DNA of 64,000 bases from Aplidium turbinatum. Lineage: Eukaryota; Chordata; Ascidiacea; Aplousobranchia; Polyclinidae. Of this stretch, positions 21,849 through 33,207 are shown one piece after another. Below the pieces are notes generated by a model that was not told the origin of the DNA, did no database searches, and saw nothing but the letters and a program-made list of their open reading frames with translations. The position numbers and the translations under genes were made by a program. Within the stretch, counting starts at the first letter, position 1; the number at the start of each line of letters is the position of its first letter. The stretch covers positions 29,705,824 through 29,769,823 of the forward strand of contig OU964919.1 in assembly GCA_918807975.1 (NCBI GenBank), read 5' to 3'.

Positions 21849-23458
21849 ATGTGGAGCTGGGTTTTTTTTTTCGGTCATTTATCGGTCATTGACCGATTTT
21901 TTAGAAAAATGTCCGAAAAAAATATAGTCAATTCGGTCAAAATGTCCGAAAAATATATAGTAAAATCGGGTGTTGCAAGGTTGAGTTTCGCTAATGAACG
22001 TTGAAAAAAGTTTTCTCAAATAAAACATGACAACGTTTCTCAGCGAAACTTAATGTTGTAGCTCATAGGCACCTAACTATTTTTTTGGCCGTGGGTGCGA
22101 AAACGTGTTTCATCAGCAGTAACGTAAATTCAGCAAAATGTCACGCAGATGGATGACGTAATTATGTCGTCACACTAGGATTGCTTTTATTGCCACACTC
22201 GGAGTTATCGCTACGTTCGACCTACCGTTAATTATTATAAACAAAACTCGACCACTTCGGTTAAGCAAACACATGTCATGCGTCTGCATAAACTAGCGGT
22301 TGATGGACTGCGACTCTTTAAGCTAAGCACAACATAAAGTTTAGCAACGAATTAGATTTATTACCATGAAACAAGAGACGAAAAGGTTTACTAAAAAGTA
22401 AAAGGTATACTGTAAATGGAATGACAATGTCTTGAAAATGGAATGCAAATACTAACTTGATTATACGCTTGAAAATGTACCTGTTGAAAGTAAAATCATT
22501 CACGTTTACATCAATTCAACAGCACGTCACCTTGAATAACTTAAATTTAGAAGTTGCTCACATCCGTAAACAGCTCTTGAAAAATAGTTAAGGAGAGACG
22601 TTTGATTATAGCTCCCTTTTCACTACAATGTCGCAACTTATGACTGACCTGCTTTCAACTTTATGGCTGACCTGTTTTCGTGTTGCAGATGAAACAAAAG
22701 ATGCGCATATTCCCCGCCTTTGATCTGGTTTCTTTGGCAACGGTCATGTGTGCGCCATGCAGTTTGCGCGAGTCCGTTGTTGCGTTGATTATTCCGCATG
22801 TGCGCAATGCGGCTTGTAGCCTACAAGCCCTTGTTGCGTTGATTGGTGGTGCCGAGACTTCAAGTTCATTTTCACAGCGAGCGGTTCACTGCCGCGACAA
22901 TTCTCTGCAGAGGTTTCGACTTTCGAAAGCAACATCGAGTCTGTTTGCAAGCGCATAAAGCTAAACGCACGCTCCGTCTACGTAGCAAATTATGTTGTTT
23001 TTGGGTGCATTCAACATCTGATGACATTGAATCGACACAAAATGGTAGATTTTTGCTATGTCGCAGGCAGCAAAATCTGTGATTTTTACATTGATTCAAC
23101 GTCTGCAGATGTTAAATCAATGTAAAAATGACAGATTTTGTCTGGTGTGGAATTGTAGCATCCTACTCGTTCTAGTGATTATTTATCGCGAAGCTGTTGC
23201 GGTTTGCATTCAAAAAATGTTGTCCTGCTGCCGATCGCTAGTTCATCTATTATTTTACGTATCAATACAGCATAAAAAGTTGGCGCGTATGTTGTAGCTA
23301 GTCAGGAAGTGCAAATTTTGGTTTGTATCAGCTACTTGAAAGGAAATATTTTCATCAGAAAAAATGACCGAAATAAATAAAAAATGACCGAATTTTTTCA
23401 AGTCATTTCGGACAAATGACCGAAAAGTGTCAGCGAAAAAAAAAACCCAGATGTGGAG
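21849..23458. mobile_element. hAT-like element, 8-bp TSD ATGTGGAG
   Basis: The element spans 21857-23450. It starts CTGGGTTTTTTTTTTCGGTC and ends AAAAAAACCCAG. The subterminal ends are built of CGGTCATT/GTCCGAAAAA units facing one another (21870-21970 and 23370-23440). The TSD ATGTGGAG is perfect. It contains a copy of the palindromic repeat at 23075-23140. No transposase was recognised. Confidence 0.85.
23075..23140. repeat. Palindromic repeat copy
   Basis: TTTTTACATTGATTCAACG and its complement meet at CTGCAGATG; a flanking AAAATCTG/CAGATTTT pair extends the palindrome. It is the best-preserved relative of 263-351. Confidence 0.75.
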
Positions 23459-23953
23459 TAGTAAGCGCTCAAAAGCTTCACCATTCTCATTGCACAATCG
23501 TTTGAATAAGCGTGTATTCAGAGCGTGCGCTTTAATTTTATTCACTGCTTTGATGACAGTCTTCAAAGATAAATTAAGACGAACGCTAGATCAAAATACT
23601 CTCGGACTGTAAGATCGGATTTGCGTAATCGCAGTGTTTCAAATTGTCATGCATTACGTTATGACCTCAACTAACTTGTAAGGCAATGCGAAGCGACATT
23701 GCCAACCTAATTGCCACAATATCTGCCACAGAGCTCTTATAGTCACCGTCTTCTTTTGTATTTCTTTGAAGCAAAACATGACAAAAAATGCTTTGCAATC
23801 CTCTTCTTGTAACTGCCCCGATTTACTCTCAGCGCCCCCCAATCGCCCACTTTATAGCCAGCGCCCCCTTCATGGTTGCAAACGCCCCCAGGGGGGCGCT
23901 GGCGCCCACTTTGGGAACCACTGATCTACATGTTTGTTTGTTAGAATACTATA

Positions 23954-24541
23954 TTGTCTGCGTCTGCTGTTTCTCGTCGTCAGTGTCCAAATAATCCGGA
24001 TTCCTTTTGCTATATTTGCGGCAGTTTTACTATTCCTAGCCAAAGAAAATACGTCAGTGCATTTGTCAAACAAGCCTACTTTGCATATTTTAAAATAAAA
24101 CTTGGTGATCAAAATAAGTCTTGGGCACCCCACAAGGTATGCAAGCAGTGTATCGAGAGTTTGCGGATGTAGACCAAGGGAACACGTGACAAATTGGCAT
24201 TCGGTAGACCCATGGTTTGTGGCAAGAGCCCAAAGATCATTAGGCTACACAGTTACTTTTGCTTGGTGCAAACTTCAGGGTATAAAAAGAAAAACAAACG
24301 TAAAATTGAGTATTCAAGTTTTCCATCAGCTATATGTCCAGTGCCTCATTCAGCTGAAATCCTAGTTCCAGTTTTCGTTCAAACACCTACGCTCGAAGAT
24401 TCGGATCATGATGAATGTTTTACTGATGAATCAATCATTCTTTATTACAAAAATATATGGAAAATCAGCAGAGCCCAATTGGCATATGCATTTCGCTCTA
24501 ACTGTAGAGCATCATTATTCATTAGTGCCTTATTCAAGTAG
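23954..24541 (+). pseudogene. Element G protein, zinc-binding N-terminus
   Basis: The frame reads DSFCYICGSF, then a region with QAYFAYFKIKLGDQNKSWAP and HKVCKQC. The paired C-x-x-C motifs indicate a treble-clef or similar zinc site. A TAG stop follows SLRM at about 24170; the same frame continues TKGTRDKLAFGRPMV, FCLVQTSGYKKKNKRKIEY and CPVPHSAEILVPV. I recall this protein type from many arthropod and cnidarian genomes as an unnamed transposon-associated protein. It is interrupted by an inverted duplication starting about 24427. Confidence 0.7.
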
Positions 24542-24772
24542 AAACTAAACTGTAACTGTAACTAATACAATATAAACAATAAATAATTTCATAATAATAA
24601 TGTGTAATAGAAACTAAACTAAACTCTAACTGTAGAGCATCATTAGTGCCTTATTCAAATAGAATCTATTTGAATAAGGCACTAATGATGTTCTACAGTT
24701 AGAGCGAAATGTATATGCCAATAGGGCTCTGCTGATTTTCCATGTAATTTTGTAATAAAGAATGATTAATTG
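24427..24772. repeat. Inverted duplication inside the element G gene
   Basis: The sequence of 24427-24546 is repeated in reverse at about 24664-24772, with an additional partial direct copy at about 24620-24665. The centre, near 24664, forms a perfect palindrome from CTATTTGAATAAGGCAC and its complement. The pattern suits a replication template switch, not transposition. Confidence 0.8.
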
Positions 24773-24869
24773 ATACTTGATAGAGAATCGCTGGCCTGCT
24801 GCTTCTTAGTCAGGAGATCCCCTAGCCTATCCTAAATGGAAATGAATATATGTATTGTTTTAGTGATGG

Positions 24870-25690
24870 CAGGCCTAATGATGAAGATTTTGAAACTGAA
24901 GACGATTCAGAACGTGTTGTATTCCATCAACATGAGTTGAATGATTTGGCACGAGATTTAGAACTAGGAAAAAAGCTTTGGAACTCTTAGCATCCAGATT
25001 AAGTTAAATGAGAAAAATTTACTTTGAAAAAGAGCGAAGGCATCATACTTTCGATCGAAAGAAAGTGCGTTTTTACCGTACTTTCAAAGTGACAGCAGCT
25101 TTGTTACCGAGATCTGACCTTAAACCTGGTGATCTCAATATTCTACATGAGCCACTTGTTGACAGAGAGAAAATTATTTTCCCACCTTTTCATGTAAAGC
25201 TCGGCCTAATGAAGCGATTCATTAAAGCATTGCCAACTGAAAGTGAAAGCAACTGTTTCAATTACCTCGTTTTGGCTTTTCCTGGCCTGTCAACACAAAA
25301 AATTAAGACTGGTGTATTTGATGGTCCACAAATTCGGCAACTGATCAAAGATGAACGTTTCAGTGGTTCAATGTCAGAATTGGAAGAAAATGCGTGGTTA
25401 TCATTTAAAAACTTTGCCAAGGGATTTCTTGGGAATACACAAACACACAAATTATTCAGAAGCTATTGGAAAGCTACAAAGAACTCGGCTACAACATGAG
25501 CATCAAGATGCATTTTTTGCATAGCCATCTTGCTAATTTCCCGGAAAACCTTGGTGCGGTCAGCGATGGGCAAGGAGAAAGATTCCACCAAGATCTGAAG
25601 GTGACGGAGGAAAGATATCAGGGAAGATGAAACTTGCATATGCTGGCTGACTATTGCTGGAGTATTAAGCGAGACTGCCCATAGCTTGAA
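24870..25690 (+). pseudogene. Element G protein, C-terminal part
   Basis: After an acidic stretch (EDFETEDDSERV), the frame gives HQHELNDLARDLELGKK, then from 25008 KKVRFYRTFKV, EPLVDREKIIFPPFHVKLGL, MKRFIKALPTESE and DGPQIRQLIKDERFSG. A frame change at about 25495 is followed by IKMHFLHSHLANFPENLGAV and QGERFHQDLKVTEERYQG, then ADYCWSIKRDCP. The central part known in relatives, including the likely first catalytic Asp region, is missing. The E-R-F-H block is probably the last acidic residue of an RNase-H-like core (inference). Confidence 0.7.
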
Positions 25691-26199
25691 CAATGAACAT
25701 GCCAGGAAAAGCTACAAGCGTAAATTTTGCCTTAAAACTCGCTCTTTATTTGTCCTGCAGAAGCAATATCCGTTTTAAGAAATAGAATATAGCTGTACAA
25801 ATGTTTATTTGAAGACCATGGAGTTGCTTTCGGTTGCTTGTAGTTCTTAAAACGTTTTATACAATAAACGCAGATGTCTTAAATGTTGTACTTTTTGTGG
25901 GTTATGAGACAAAGTAGTGGGTGCTTAGATTAAAAACTTGACGTGATAGAAAAAAACTGATGTCATTTTTGGATTCAGCGCCCAAAAGTTAGTCAAAAAC
26001 AATTGTTAGATCGAAGTCAACAAAAATTGTGTTCCCTTGTGTAATGAACACAAAAAAATTCAGCTCATTATCTCGAGACGTTTAGAAATTTTAGCCCTTC
26101 AAAGTCACATGGGTCCCTCAAAATGCTTTTGCATGTAAATTTTCTTCCATGTTTGGGTCTTCACAACTTTTAATCTAAAGCATATTTACAAATCTGAAA

Positions 26200-27090
26200 T
26201 TTGGTATTCTAAGTAATAAGTAGCCCTAGTTTTCACATCTGCTATCAAAATTGCCAATTTCAAATTAGTTTTAGAGATAGAATCTTTCAAAAGCTGAATT
26301 TTTTTTATCAATTTTTGATGTCCGCTGTCTCTCAAACCCATAGTCACAGAACTACTATTTTGCATATCATTAATTTTTGCTAGTTGGTAAGGTAACCCCC
26401 ATGAGACTGACACCAAACAAATGTAAAATTATTGAAGTTTGGACGGTGCAAAGATGAAGCTCGAGCAAAAAAACTCAAAATGAGCCATCTTGTGGTTAAT
26501 ATTTGACCCTGAGGACATTCATTCAGGAAGTTGAAACTATCAGGAAAATATTTTCTTTGCCTAAGCTATAGACAGTTCAAGTTTCAAATATGTAACCCAA
26601 CTCCTTCAATAGTAAATGCAGCTGTGAAATCATCACATGCAAAAGTCTCAGATAGGGTGGCTCTTATTTGGCAAAAAATGAAAAAAAAAATTTGCTGAAG
26701 ACACCCTTCTAAATGGTGAGGTTGTCAGAAACAATAATTCCTGCAAAAAAATTTTGAAGTTGAAATTGATTTAGGGGTGGCCCTTTTTGCATTCATACAT
26801 AGCTAAAATGTCCCTGTGCCATCAATCAATCATAGGTCTGTTGAGAAGGAGCGATCTTCCTGGCATCAGCACTACCTGACTACTCACTATAGAACAGCGA
26901 GCATTGTGTTTCGCTAACCATGCCGGATTGCCGGTGTAGCCTCCACTGACACTCGACTGCCGAGAAACAAATCATAGGCCTGTTGCACCTTAAGTATCAT
27001 TTGTCATAATAATACTCCCTTTCAACCATAAGATTTCTATGCTACGGATTTTCTACAGAAGCAAAGATATAGATTTTTTAAAGTAGTAAC
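26200..27090. other. Spacer, nothing firmly recognised
   Basis: A single TAGGGTGGCTC block at 26655 looks like a TAGG terminus but has no partner. A short direct repeat (AATCATAGGYCTGTTG) occurs at about 26830 and 26970. No gene was found. Confidence 0.45.
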
Positions 27091-27189
27091 CAAGGATTCA
27101 TAGTATAGGGATTGCCAACTCGGCTGGATATCTGACAAGCGGAGTGTAAAAATGTTGCCAAATATTTTTTAAATTTTTAGAAAAAAATC

Positions 27190-27290
27190 TCATTTTGGCA
27201 TTTATAATGTAGTAGTTGCCCAAAGCTTGCCCGTAAATAAACGGACAAGCTTTGGGCGAGCACTACTCTTTAAAAATGCCAAAACAAACA
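27190..27290. repeat. Hairpin, about 40-bp arms
   Basis: TTTTGGCATTTATAATG through AAGCTTGCCCG is mirrored by CAAGCTTTGGGCGAGCAC and AAAAATGCCAAAA. The flanking sequence also matches the interior of the hAT MITE at 8715-9198, so this is probably a rearranged copy of that MITE. Confidence 0.65.
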
Positions 27291-27339
27291 TAATTTATGA
27301 ACCAAGAAGTAACATCACATCGCGTTTCACACAATAGAA

Positions 27340-27560
27340 CCTATGTTTGCTAGGATTTTCTGGTGACGTGATATTATTTCCCAATGCATGGCCTTTTTTA
27401 TCCTTCTATGGTGCCCACAGCTTCACCAATTTGTCGTTTTTGCCTGTCTATCCGCCCAGTTGCTGTTGTTGTCAGTTTAACTCCATTTTCTACAGATTGA
27501 GTGTGACTTGGATAATTTAGATGAAAAGAATGTTCCACAAATTGCTTAAAGTGCCCCTGA
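27340..27560 (-). pseudogene. Transposase C-terminal fragment, inverted copy of 33290-33490
   Basis: The minus strand encodes NYPSHTQSVENGVKLTTTAT and RQKRQIGEAVGTIEG. This is the same V-E-x-x-V-K-L-T block as in 44005-47615 and nearly identical, in inverse orientation, to 33300-33490. Only the C-terminal end is present. Confidence 0.75.
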
Positions 27561-28001
27561 CAGGTTGGATCCAAGTATAGTAACTTTTTAAAGCATTTCC
27601 TTGCGCAGAATCATACTTAGCAAACTTTTTAATATTAACCTCGTAGCTCGACTGGTTAGGGCGTAATTTACATCAAACGACCGCTCCGCAGCGCCACCAC
27701 AGGCGAAACTCCATATTTCACTGCTCTGGGACGACTTTGGTGGTATTACGTCATTGTAAGTCGGCGTTCTTAGCGACGGATGAAACATATGTTTCCCAGA
27801 TGTGATATCTGGATCACAGTTTAGTCGGAGTTGGTACAAGCGGTTGCTTTTTTCAAAGATCTGTTGTTTTTTACAGTTTAATAAAACTGTACTGGATACG
27901 TTCCTACAAAACCTAAAATATACTTGAAGTGAAAAATGAAGAAATTGTACGAATCATCATTCATATTTAATTCATCATCACTATTCATAATAAATAAAAG
28001 T

Positions 28002-28019
28002 TCTCTCTCTCTCTCTCTC
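28002..28019. repeat. (CT)n microsatellite
   Basis: The sequence is an uninterrupted run of nine CT units. Confidence 0.9.
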
Positions 28020-28599
28020 ATAATGTGCCCTCAGTACGTACATAGCAGAGTCTATACATGTAAAAGCCTAGTTTACCTGTACAAGGGTACGTTTTTGTAA
28101 ACGTTGTTGTTTAGAAGTGCTGAAATCATCATCAGCAACTGGTTGCATCTTTGCTGTTATAGATGGTAGCCTATGGCAAATTCCTTCAAAATGTAAAGTT
28201 TGCTCAAGCCCATTTTTACTTGAGTGGTATTAACAAAATCATCTTCAGTGAAGTGAAGAGAACATATATGACTAGTTTTGTATGGCCCATCCTACTTTCG
28301 AACACTTGAAGAAAACTTCTACCATTTTCTTCTCAGCACCTTGTTTTGTGGGAAAGCGTGAAAAGAAACCACACGGTCTTTGTCACTGACACTGTCACAT
28401 ATTTATTTATTATTTATTTGCGTCAGACAAAGCTGTCCACATCGAAAACAAAACAACGAAATACTGTAATACACAAACTGAAAATGCACAAAGATCACAG
28501 AGAGCCACCTTGGATGCCGTCGGTTTAAAAGCTCACTAAATAGGCTATCTACTGTCACAAATTTACATATAATGAGTGTTGGAAGAATTGAAAGCATTC

Positions 28600-30560
28600 A
28601 GAACGATAAAAATAATCAGATGACATCATGTCTGATATAAAGCGATTTGAGGAGTGTATGCAATCGGTTAATAAACGAAAACATGTTTTTTCCTCAATAA
28701 AGCATCAAACGTAGTTACATTATTCATTACTTGATATTCACGGGCACTGACCTAACGAGGCAAATTGTGCAATATTCTGAAAGAGTCATTGTAAGCAACA
28801 CGTAATCGTTTTATACTAGAAGATCTAAACTTGTTCCACAACTGGGATAAGTAAAACGACATACAATAAGAACGAAATAAACTGTTTTTTACAGCGGGTG
28901 AGCATTTAGAAAAATTGAGATTTTGCATTATTTGCAGCACAGTACTGAGAGCGTACTTGCCTTGAAATATAATTTTCATCTGAGAACTATCAATAAATAC
29001 ACCCAGATATTTTACAGAGTCTGTGAACACAATTTCAGATTTACCTACATGTAGCAGAGGAGCATGTAAAAGATAAAAGTTTTTTGGGGAGAATAACATA
29101 CCAAATGACTTTTTAGAATTGAAAGTAATTTCATGTTCAACAGCATACTTGTGGCAAACATCTAACAAATTTTGTAAGCCACACAAACTAGGCGAGATGC
29201 AGCAAATGTCATCAGGAAACATAATATGATTTAGACAAGAGTTGCCAACATAGCAACCAACTTTTGTTTTATTGAGATAAGAAAGCTAATCAATATATAT
29301 ATACGGCAAAAAGATAGGGGCTTAACACCCCACCTTGTCAGACTCCGCTGGACACAGTAAATGATTGGCACAGGTGACCTTCCCCACCTCACTTGCATGG
29401 TTTTTTTACTATAAAGGCACAAAGGTCACCAGTATTCCAATAAGCGAACAAAATAGATTGGCAGTAGGCACGTTACGTGTGATAAGCGTTTTAAACAATA
29501 AATGATGATTGACTTTGTCGAAGGCTTTTGAAGCATCCAAAAAGACAGAAATATACAGGAGTGTCATGACTGATATAAGAGGACACTGGTTGTTTTATTA
29601 AAAAACACTCGTTTCAGTACTATGACCAGACTTAAACCCAAATTGATTGTCACTGGTATTCCAGAAAGGCAATAGATGATTCACATAAAACGTTCAAACA
29701 GTTTTGAGATTACTGTGGCTAGAGCAATAAGTCTATAGTTACCTGAATCTTGAATGTCGCCATTCAAATTCTTTACAATCGGGACTAAGACAGTGTTCAA
29801 GCAAGAATTTGGTACAGTGCCATGACTAAGACACATAGGCTATATATTAAAAAGTACACTAATATAAAAACAAATAATCAGCATAAACAATATGTTCAGC
29901 TGAAATTTTGTCAGCACCAGCAGCGCGGTTTATGGCAGTTTGACAAGCAAGGAACCAATTGTGTCCATGTTGCAACAAAAGTTGTAATATTTATCCCTAG
30001 AAGAAATACATGAGTTAACAAATTCTTTTTCAGTGTTGGTTTTGCTAGAATTTAGCAAGGAGCTGTAATGATGTTTTCACATCTCAGCAATTGCTTCAGG
30101 ACCTTGTGCTCCACCAACATTTACAGGAAGAGAACTCTTTTTGCAAGTAGACTTTTTTACTTTCTGCCAAAATGACTTATGTGAGCTGTCCAAGTTGAGT
30201 GCTGAGGCAAGCACATTTGCTCTATGTTGTTCAGAGGCATGATTACAACGGCGAAAGGCTTTTTTAAACTCCTTTCGTTTGCTCTGCATCAACTCATATA
30301 GTTAACCATTTCACTGTTTCCCATTTTTCACCCACATGATGTAACTTTTTCTGGCAGTAGCATGAGCTTGCTTAACATGATTATTCCAACCAGGAACAGA
30401 AAATATGTTACATTTCTTCTTTACACCAACAAAGATTTTATCAGAAGCTGCTTTGAGAGCATCAGTTATAATATTATAGAAAGAGTCTATTGAGGCAACA
30501 TGAGAAGCATCTGAACAATGAGAATTATTGCATTTAATACTTTCAGTTGGCAAGGAAATT
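28600..30560 (-). mobile_element. Non-LTR retrotransposon (LINE), decayed
   Basis: Minus-strand blocks occur in order: VPGWNNHVKQAHATARKSYI (about 30400), FKKAFRRCNHASEQHR and FWQKVKKSTCKKSSLPV (30270-30110), the RT core QGGVLSPYLFAVYI (about 29310, preceded by GV and a stop codon where Arg is usual), NHIMFPDDICCISPSL (29235-29190; the catalytic Y/F-x-D-D), then FNSKKSFGMLF and DSVKYLGVFID. The endonuclease domain is not seen. It differs from the LINE at 38683 and 58193 and is perhaps a Rex1/Babar- or RTE-like clade (uncertain). Frames are broken in several places. Confidence 0.75.
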
Positions 30561-31160
30561 TGGGATAGATATTTTTAAATACAACAATACACATGAACAG
30601 CAATTTTTAAGCATTGCCTCAACCATAAATTAAAGGTAGCCTACTGTTTGTGAGATACTGTTGTTACACTGCAAATGGCTATAGCCAGATTAGGACAAAT
30701 AAAAAAGTATCAAAATTGTAGCCCTATGAAACTGCAATTTCAATTGAATTGAGATGCTGTTTGATAAAAATAAACTCAACCTATTTGATCAAAACCTGGT
30801 AGTAATAGTAAGTTCACTTTTCTATTTCGGTAATTCTTAATTTGCACATGCTTTAGACCAACAGAGCCCCACACATTCACGTTTTGCAGTAGTCGTACTA
30901 TACCTAACCAAGTCACCAGTCACCACAGATTGTATCCTTCCAGCTTACGGTGACGTCACAGCGATGTTGCCGTTTTTATTTTCGCAATAGAATGAGTGTC
31001 AGATTCGCCGATGTCAACGAAAGTTTGCAAGCGTGTAACTTAGTAGCCTGTTGATATTTTTTACAATTTTCTGGTCAGGGAAGTTTGTTAGTGTCACCTT
31101 TTTGATATCTTAGCTAAATTTCGCAAATTTATTTTTCTGTCAGAGGCACTTTAATGTTAA
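30560..31160. other. Spacer, no gene recognised
   Basis: No terminal repeats or motif-bearing frames were recognised. At 31163 a CAGGCCTCGAAGCTGAAG block resembles the terminus of the hAT at 53518 (CAGGCCTCGAAATTC), but no partner end was found. Confidence 0.4.
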
Positions 31161-31975
31161 TTCAGGCCTCGAAGCTGAAGACGGCCATCACGGCCATGGC
31201 CGCGATTAACCTACAAAAATCGACATTTTGTCCACCGGGTCTCGCTCTTCTATCGGCCGCCATGAAGTTCCGAGAAAATTTTACATAAGCGGCCTTGTGA
31301 ATGAAGTACTTTGCCACTTATAATCACAAAGGATTAAAAAGCAGTCAAAGCACCCAATAAATCATAGTACACACTGTCTAGTGTCTATGCTTGAATTTTT
31401 AACATTATTGATTGACCAAGCAGCTGATGTCTGACATAATAATGCAGGATGCAAGTGATATCACAATACACTTTATTGATGCGATATATTCAGTCTTCAA
31501 AATTAACGCCGACGCAGATGCACGAATGGCGCAATGCCTTGGGCAATAAAAATGCTGAGGCCCCACGAGCACTTGTAACGTTAGGGTTAGACATTCCTCC
31601 AAGTTGTTATGGCACAGCGATGAGCCTCTTGATGTCACATTCACATTCAAGCTAAATATCAAAGTACAATCATGGATGGGCCGAAGAATCATTTTCAAGA
31701 AATGCAAACGCAAAAGAATCTATTCAATGGCAATGAAGTACTCCTAGTCATTCAACAAAGTGTTCAACAAAATTGCTTTTTTGCTCATCCCAAAAATGTG
31801 CTTTTGGCAATGCTTGGGCGATGATAGTAAAACCATCACAGCTAATGCAGTCAAACTCATCTCTTAAGGTTAGGCTCACCACCAATGATGAAGGTCAATC
31901 ATAAACTTCTTCAGTGCAAGAGTTCCACCTTCCCAAATTAAATTTTAAGGCAACATCTTATGCAGAAATGATAAC

Positions 31976-33207
31976 CATATATGCAGAGGTGGGCACCCGC
32001 TACTTTTAAAGTAGCGCGCTACCCGCTACCGCTACTTAGGCCAAAGTAGCGGGCTACCCGCTACCGCTACTCGGGCCAAAGTAGCGCGTGCTACCGCTAC
32101 TTCTTCCGCTACTTTTGTCTAAAATGACACTAGGAAACACTCAAGTCCCTATAGTGACGCAAAAATGACCTTGAAAACAAATGTTATCATTCGTTAACGC
32201 TGTCATTTTGACATCGTTATAGAAAAACATTCTAAGGGAAATTTATTGTTAACGCATCTTTCAAAAACACGAGCATTTTAAAATGAGAGTCACTAAGTCC
32301 TGCCCGCTTTCGCTTAAGCACATCTCTTCCAACAGAGAAAAGTTTCTCTATCGCAGCACTGGAAGGAATGGGGGTGTTGTATTTAATGAACAAATGTTTT
32401 AACTCGGTATTCGAAAAGGGCGTCCACAATTGTTGCTTCCTTCTGCACCGACGTTTCACGGGATGGCGCAAACACTCCAAAAAATACATCCTCGGAGTCA
32501 TGACTGGTGTTGGTGTCATTCTTCTCGGTATCAACCAGGCTTGATGTCTCCCGCAACAGTCGAATTATATCTGTCTTGACGTTTTCTCGCAGTGCGTCAG
32601 CATCATCCTTGGAAACGTAGTACAGAAATTGTAGCCACGACGTCTTGAAGGAGAGATGAAGACATGATGCCATAACGCATTTCATGTTGTTGAAGCACTT
32701 TTTGAATCGTTTTTTTACCCCTTCAAGGACTTTCACTTTCAACTCCTCACAGGTCACAAGATCAATGATCTCGGTCAACTTCTTCCCGCAAATTGTGATG
32801 GTTGGAAGCAAGACTCCGTAGCCTAATATGCTTTGGACTCGCCCTGTAGAATGTCTAAAGCCTGGCAGATAGGCTTCATCACACGGAGATATTCGCCGAA
32901 GAAGTTGACGTCAGCTAAAAAAGACCGAAACTTTGCAACCAAGCCGATTAGGCTATATAGCTGCTTAACCACGCCAGTATTGCAAAAAAAACAAGCATTT
33001 TTTAAAAATTTAAATTAAAAAATAGCGGCAGCAGGAGTGCGACTGAAAAAAAGTAGCGCCTCTCCCGCTACCGCTACTTTGGAATAAAGATAGCGCCGCT
33101 ACTGCAGCCGCTACTCCAACTAAAAAGTAGCGCCACTACCGCTACTTTCACCAAAAAAGTAGCGGCGCTACAACAGTAGCGCGCTACTGCCCACCTCTGC
33201 ATATATG
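31976..33207 (-). mobile_element. hAT element, 8-bp TSD CATATATG
   Basis: The element spans 31984-33199 with termini CAGAGGTGGGCACCCGC and TGCCCACCTCTG and perfect TSDs. GTAGCGGGCTACC-type units fill both subterminal regions (31995-32110 and 33045-33190). It carries a 3' fragment of a hAT transposase gene. Confidence 0.92.
32232..32811 (-). pseudogene. hAT transposase C-terminal fragment
   Basis: The first frame (32811-32383) gives LPTITICGKKLTEIIDLVTC and a lysine-rich KKRFKKCF. A shift near 32400 leads to NTPIPSSAAIEKLFSVGRDV and LKRKRAGLSDSHFKMLVFLK. That last stretch is the hAT dimerisation region with its conserved S-A-x-x-E-x-x-F-S core. The N-terminal zinc finger and first catalytic Asp are gone. 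Confidence 0.85.

Larger units (their letters stand above)
21005..23931 (-). mobile_element. hAT element, 8-bp TSD ATCTACAT
   Basis: The element spans 21013-23923, with termini CAGTGTTTCCCAAACTT and TTTGGGAACCACTG and perfect TSDs. Minus-strand pieces of a hAT transposase survive: near 21260-21180 the tail KRNRLDIVRLGDLRLFLSKL resembles the C-terminal dimerisation helices of ZBED/SCAND3-like hAT proteins, and 21654-21472 holds a preceding fragment. The rest is decayed, and the element is split by 21857-23450. Confidence 0.88.
20508..26150 (+). mobile_element. TIR transposon relic, TGGGTCATTCC terminus (element G)
   Basis: The left end is TGGGTCATTCCATGTCGATT at 20508. About 200 bp further in, the blocks GGGGAACAATTTTGAAATT, TTGTTGACTTTGAT and TCTATCACGTCAAGTTTTT are mirrored at about 26040-25930. 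The right outer edge is decayed and lies near 26.1-26.2 kb. A 2.9-kb hAT (21013-23923) interrupts it upstream of its gene. Confidence 0.65.

Noticed and set aside
20508-26150. A cluster of host genes with a zinc-finger protein
   Set aside because: The zinc-finger protein is flanked by inverted repeats and has decayed; it is a transposon gene.
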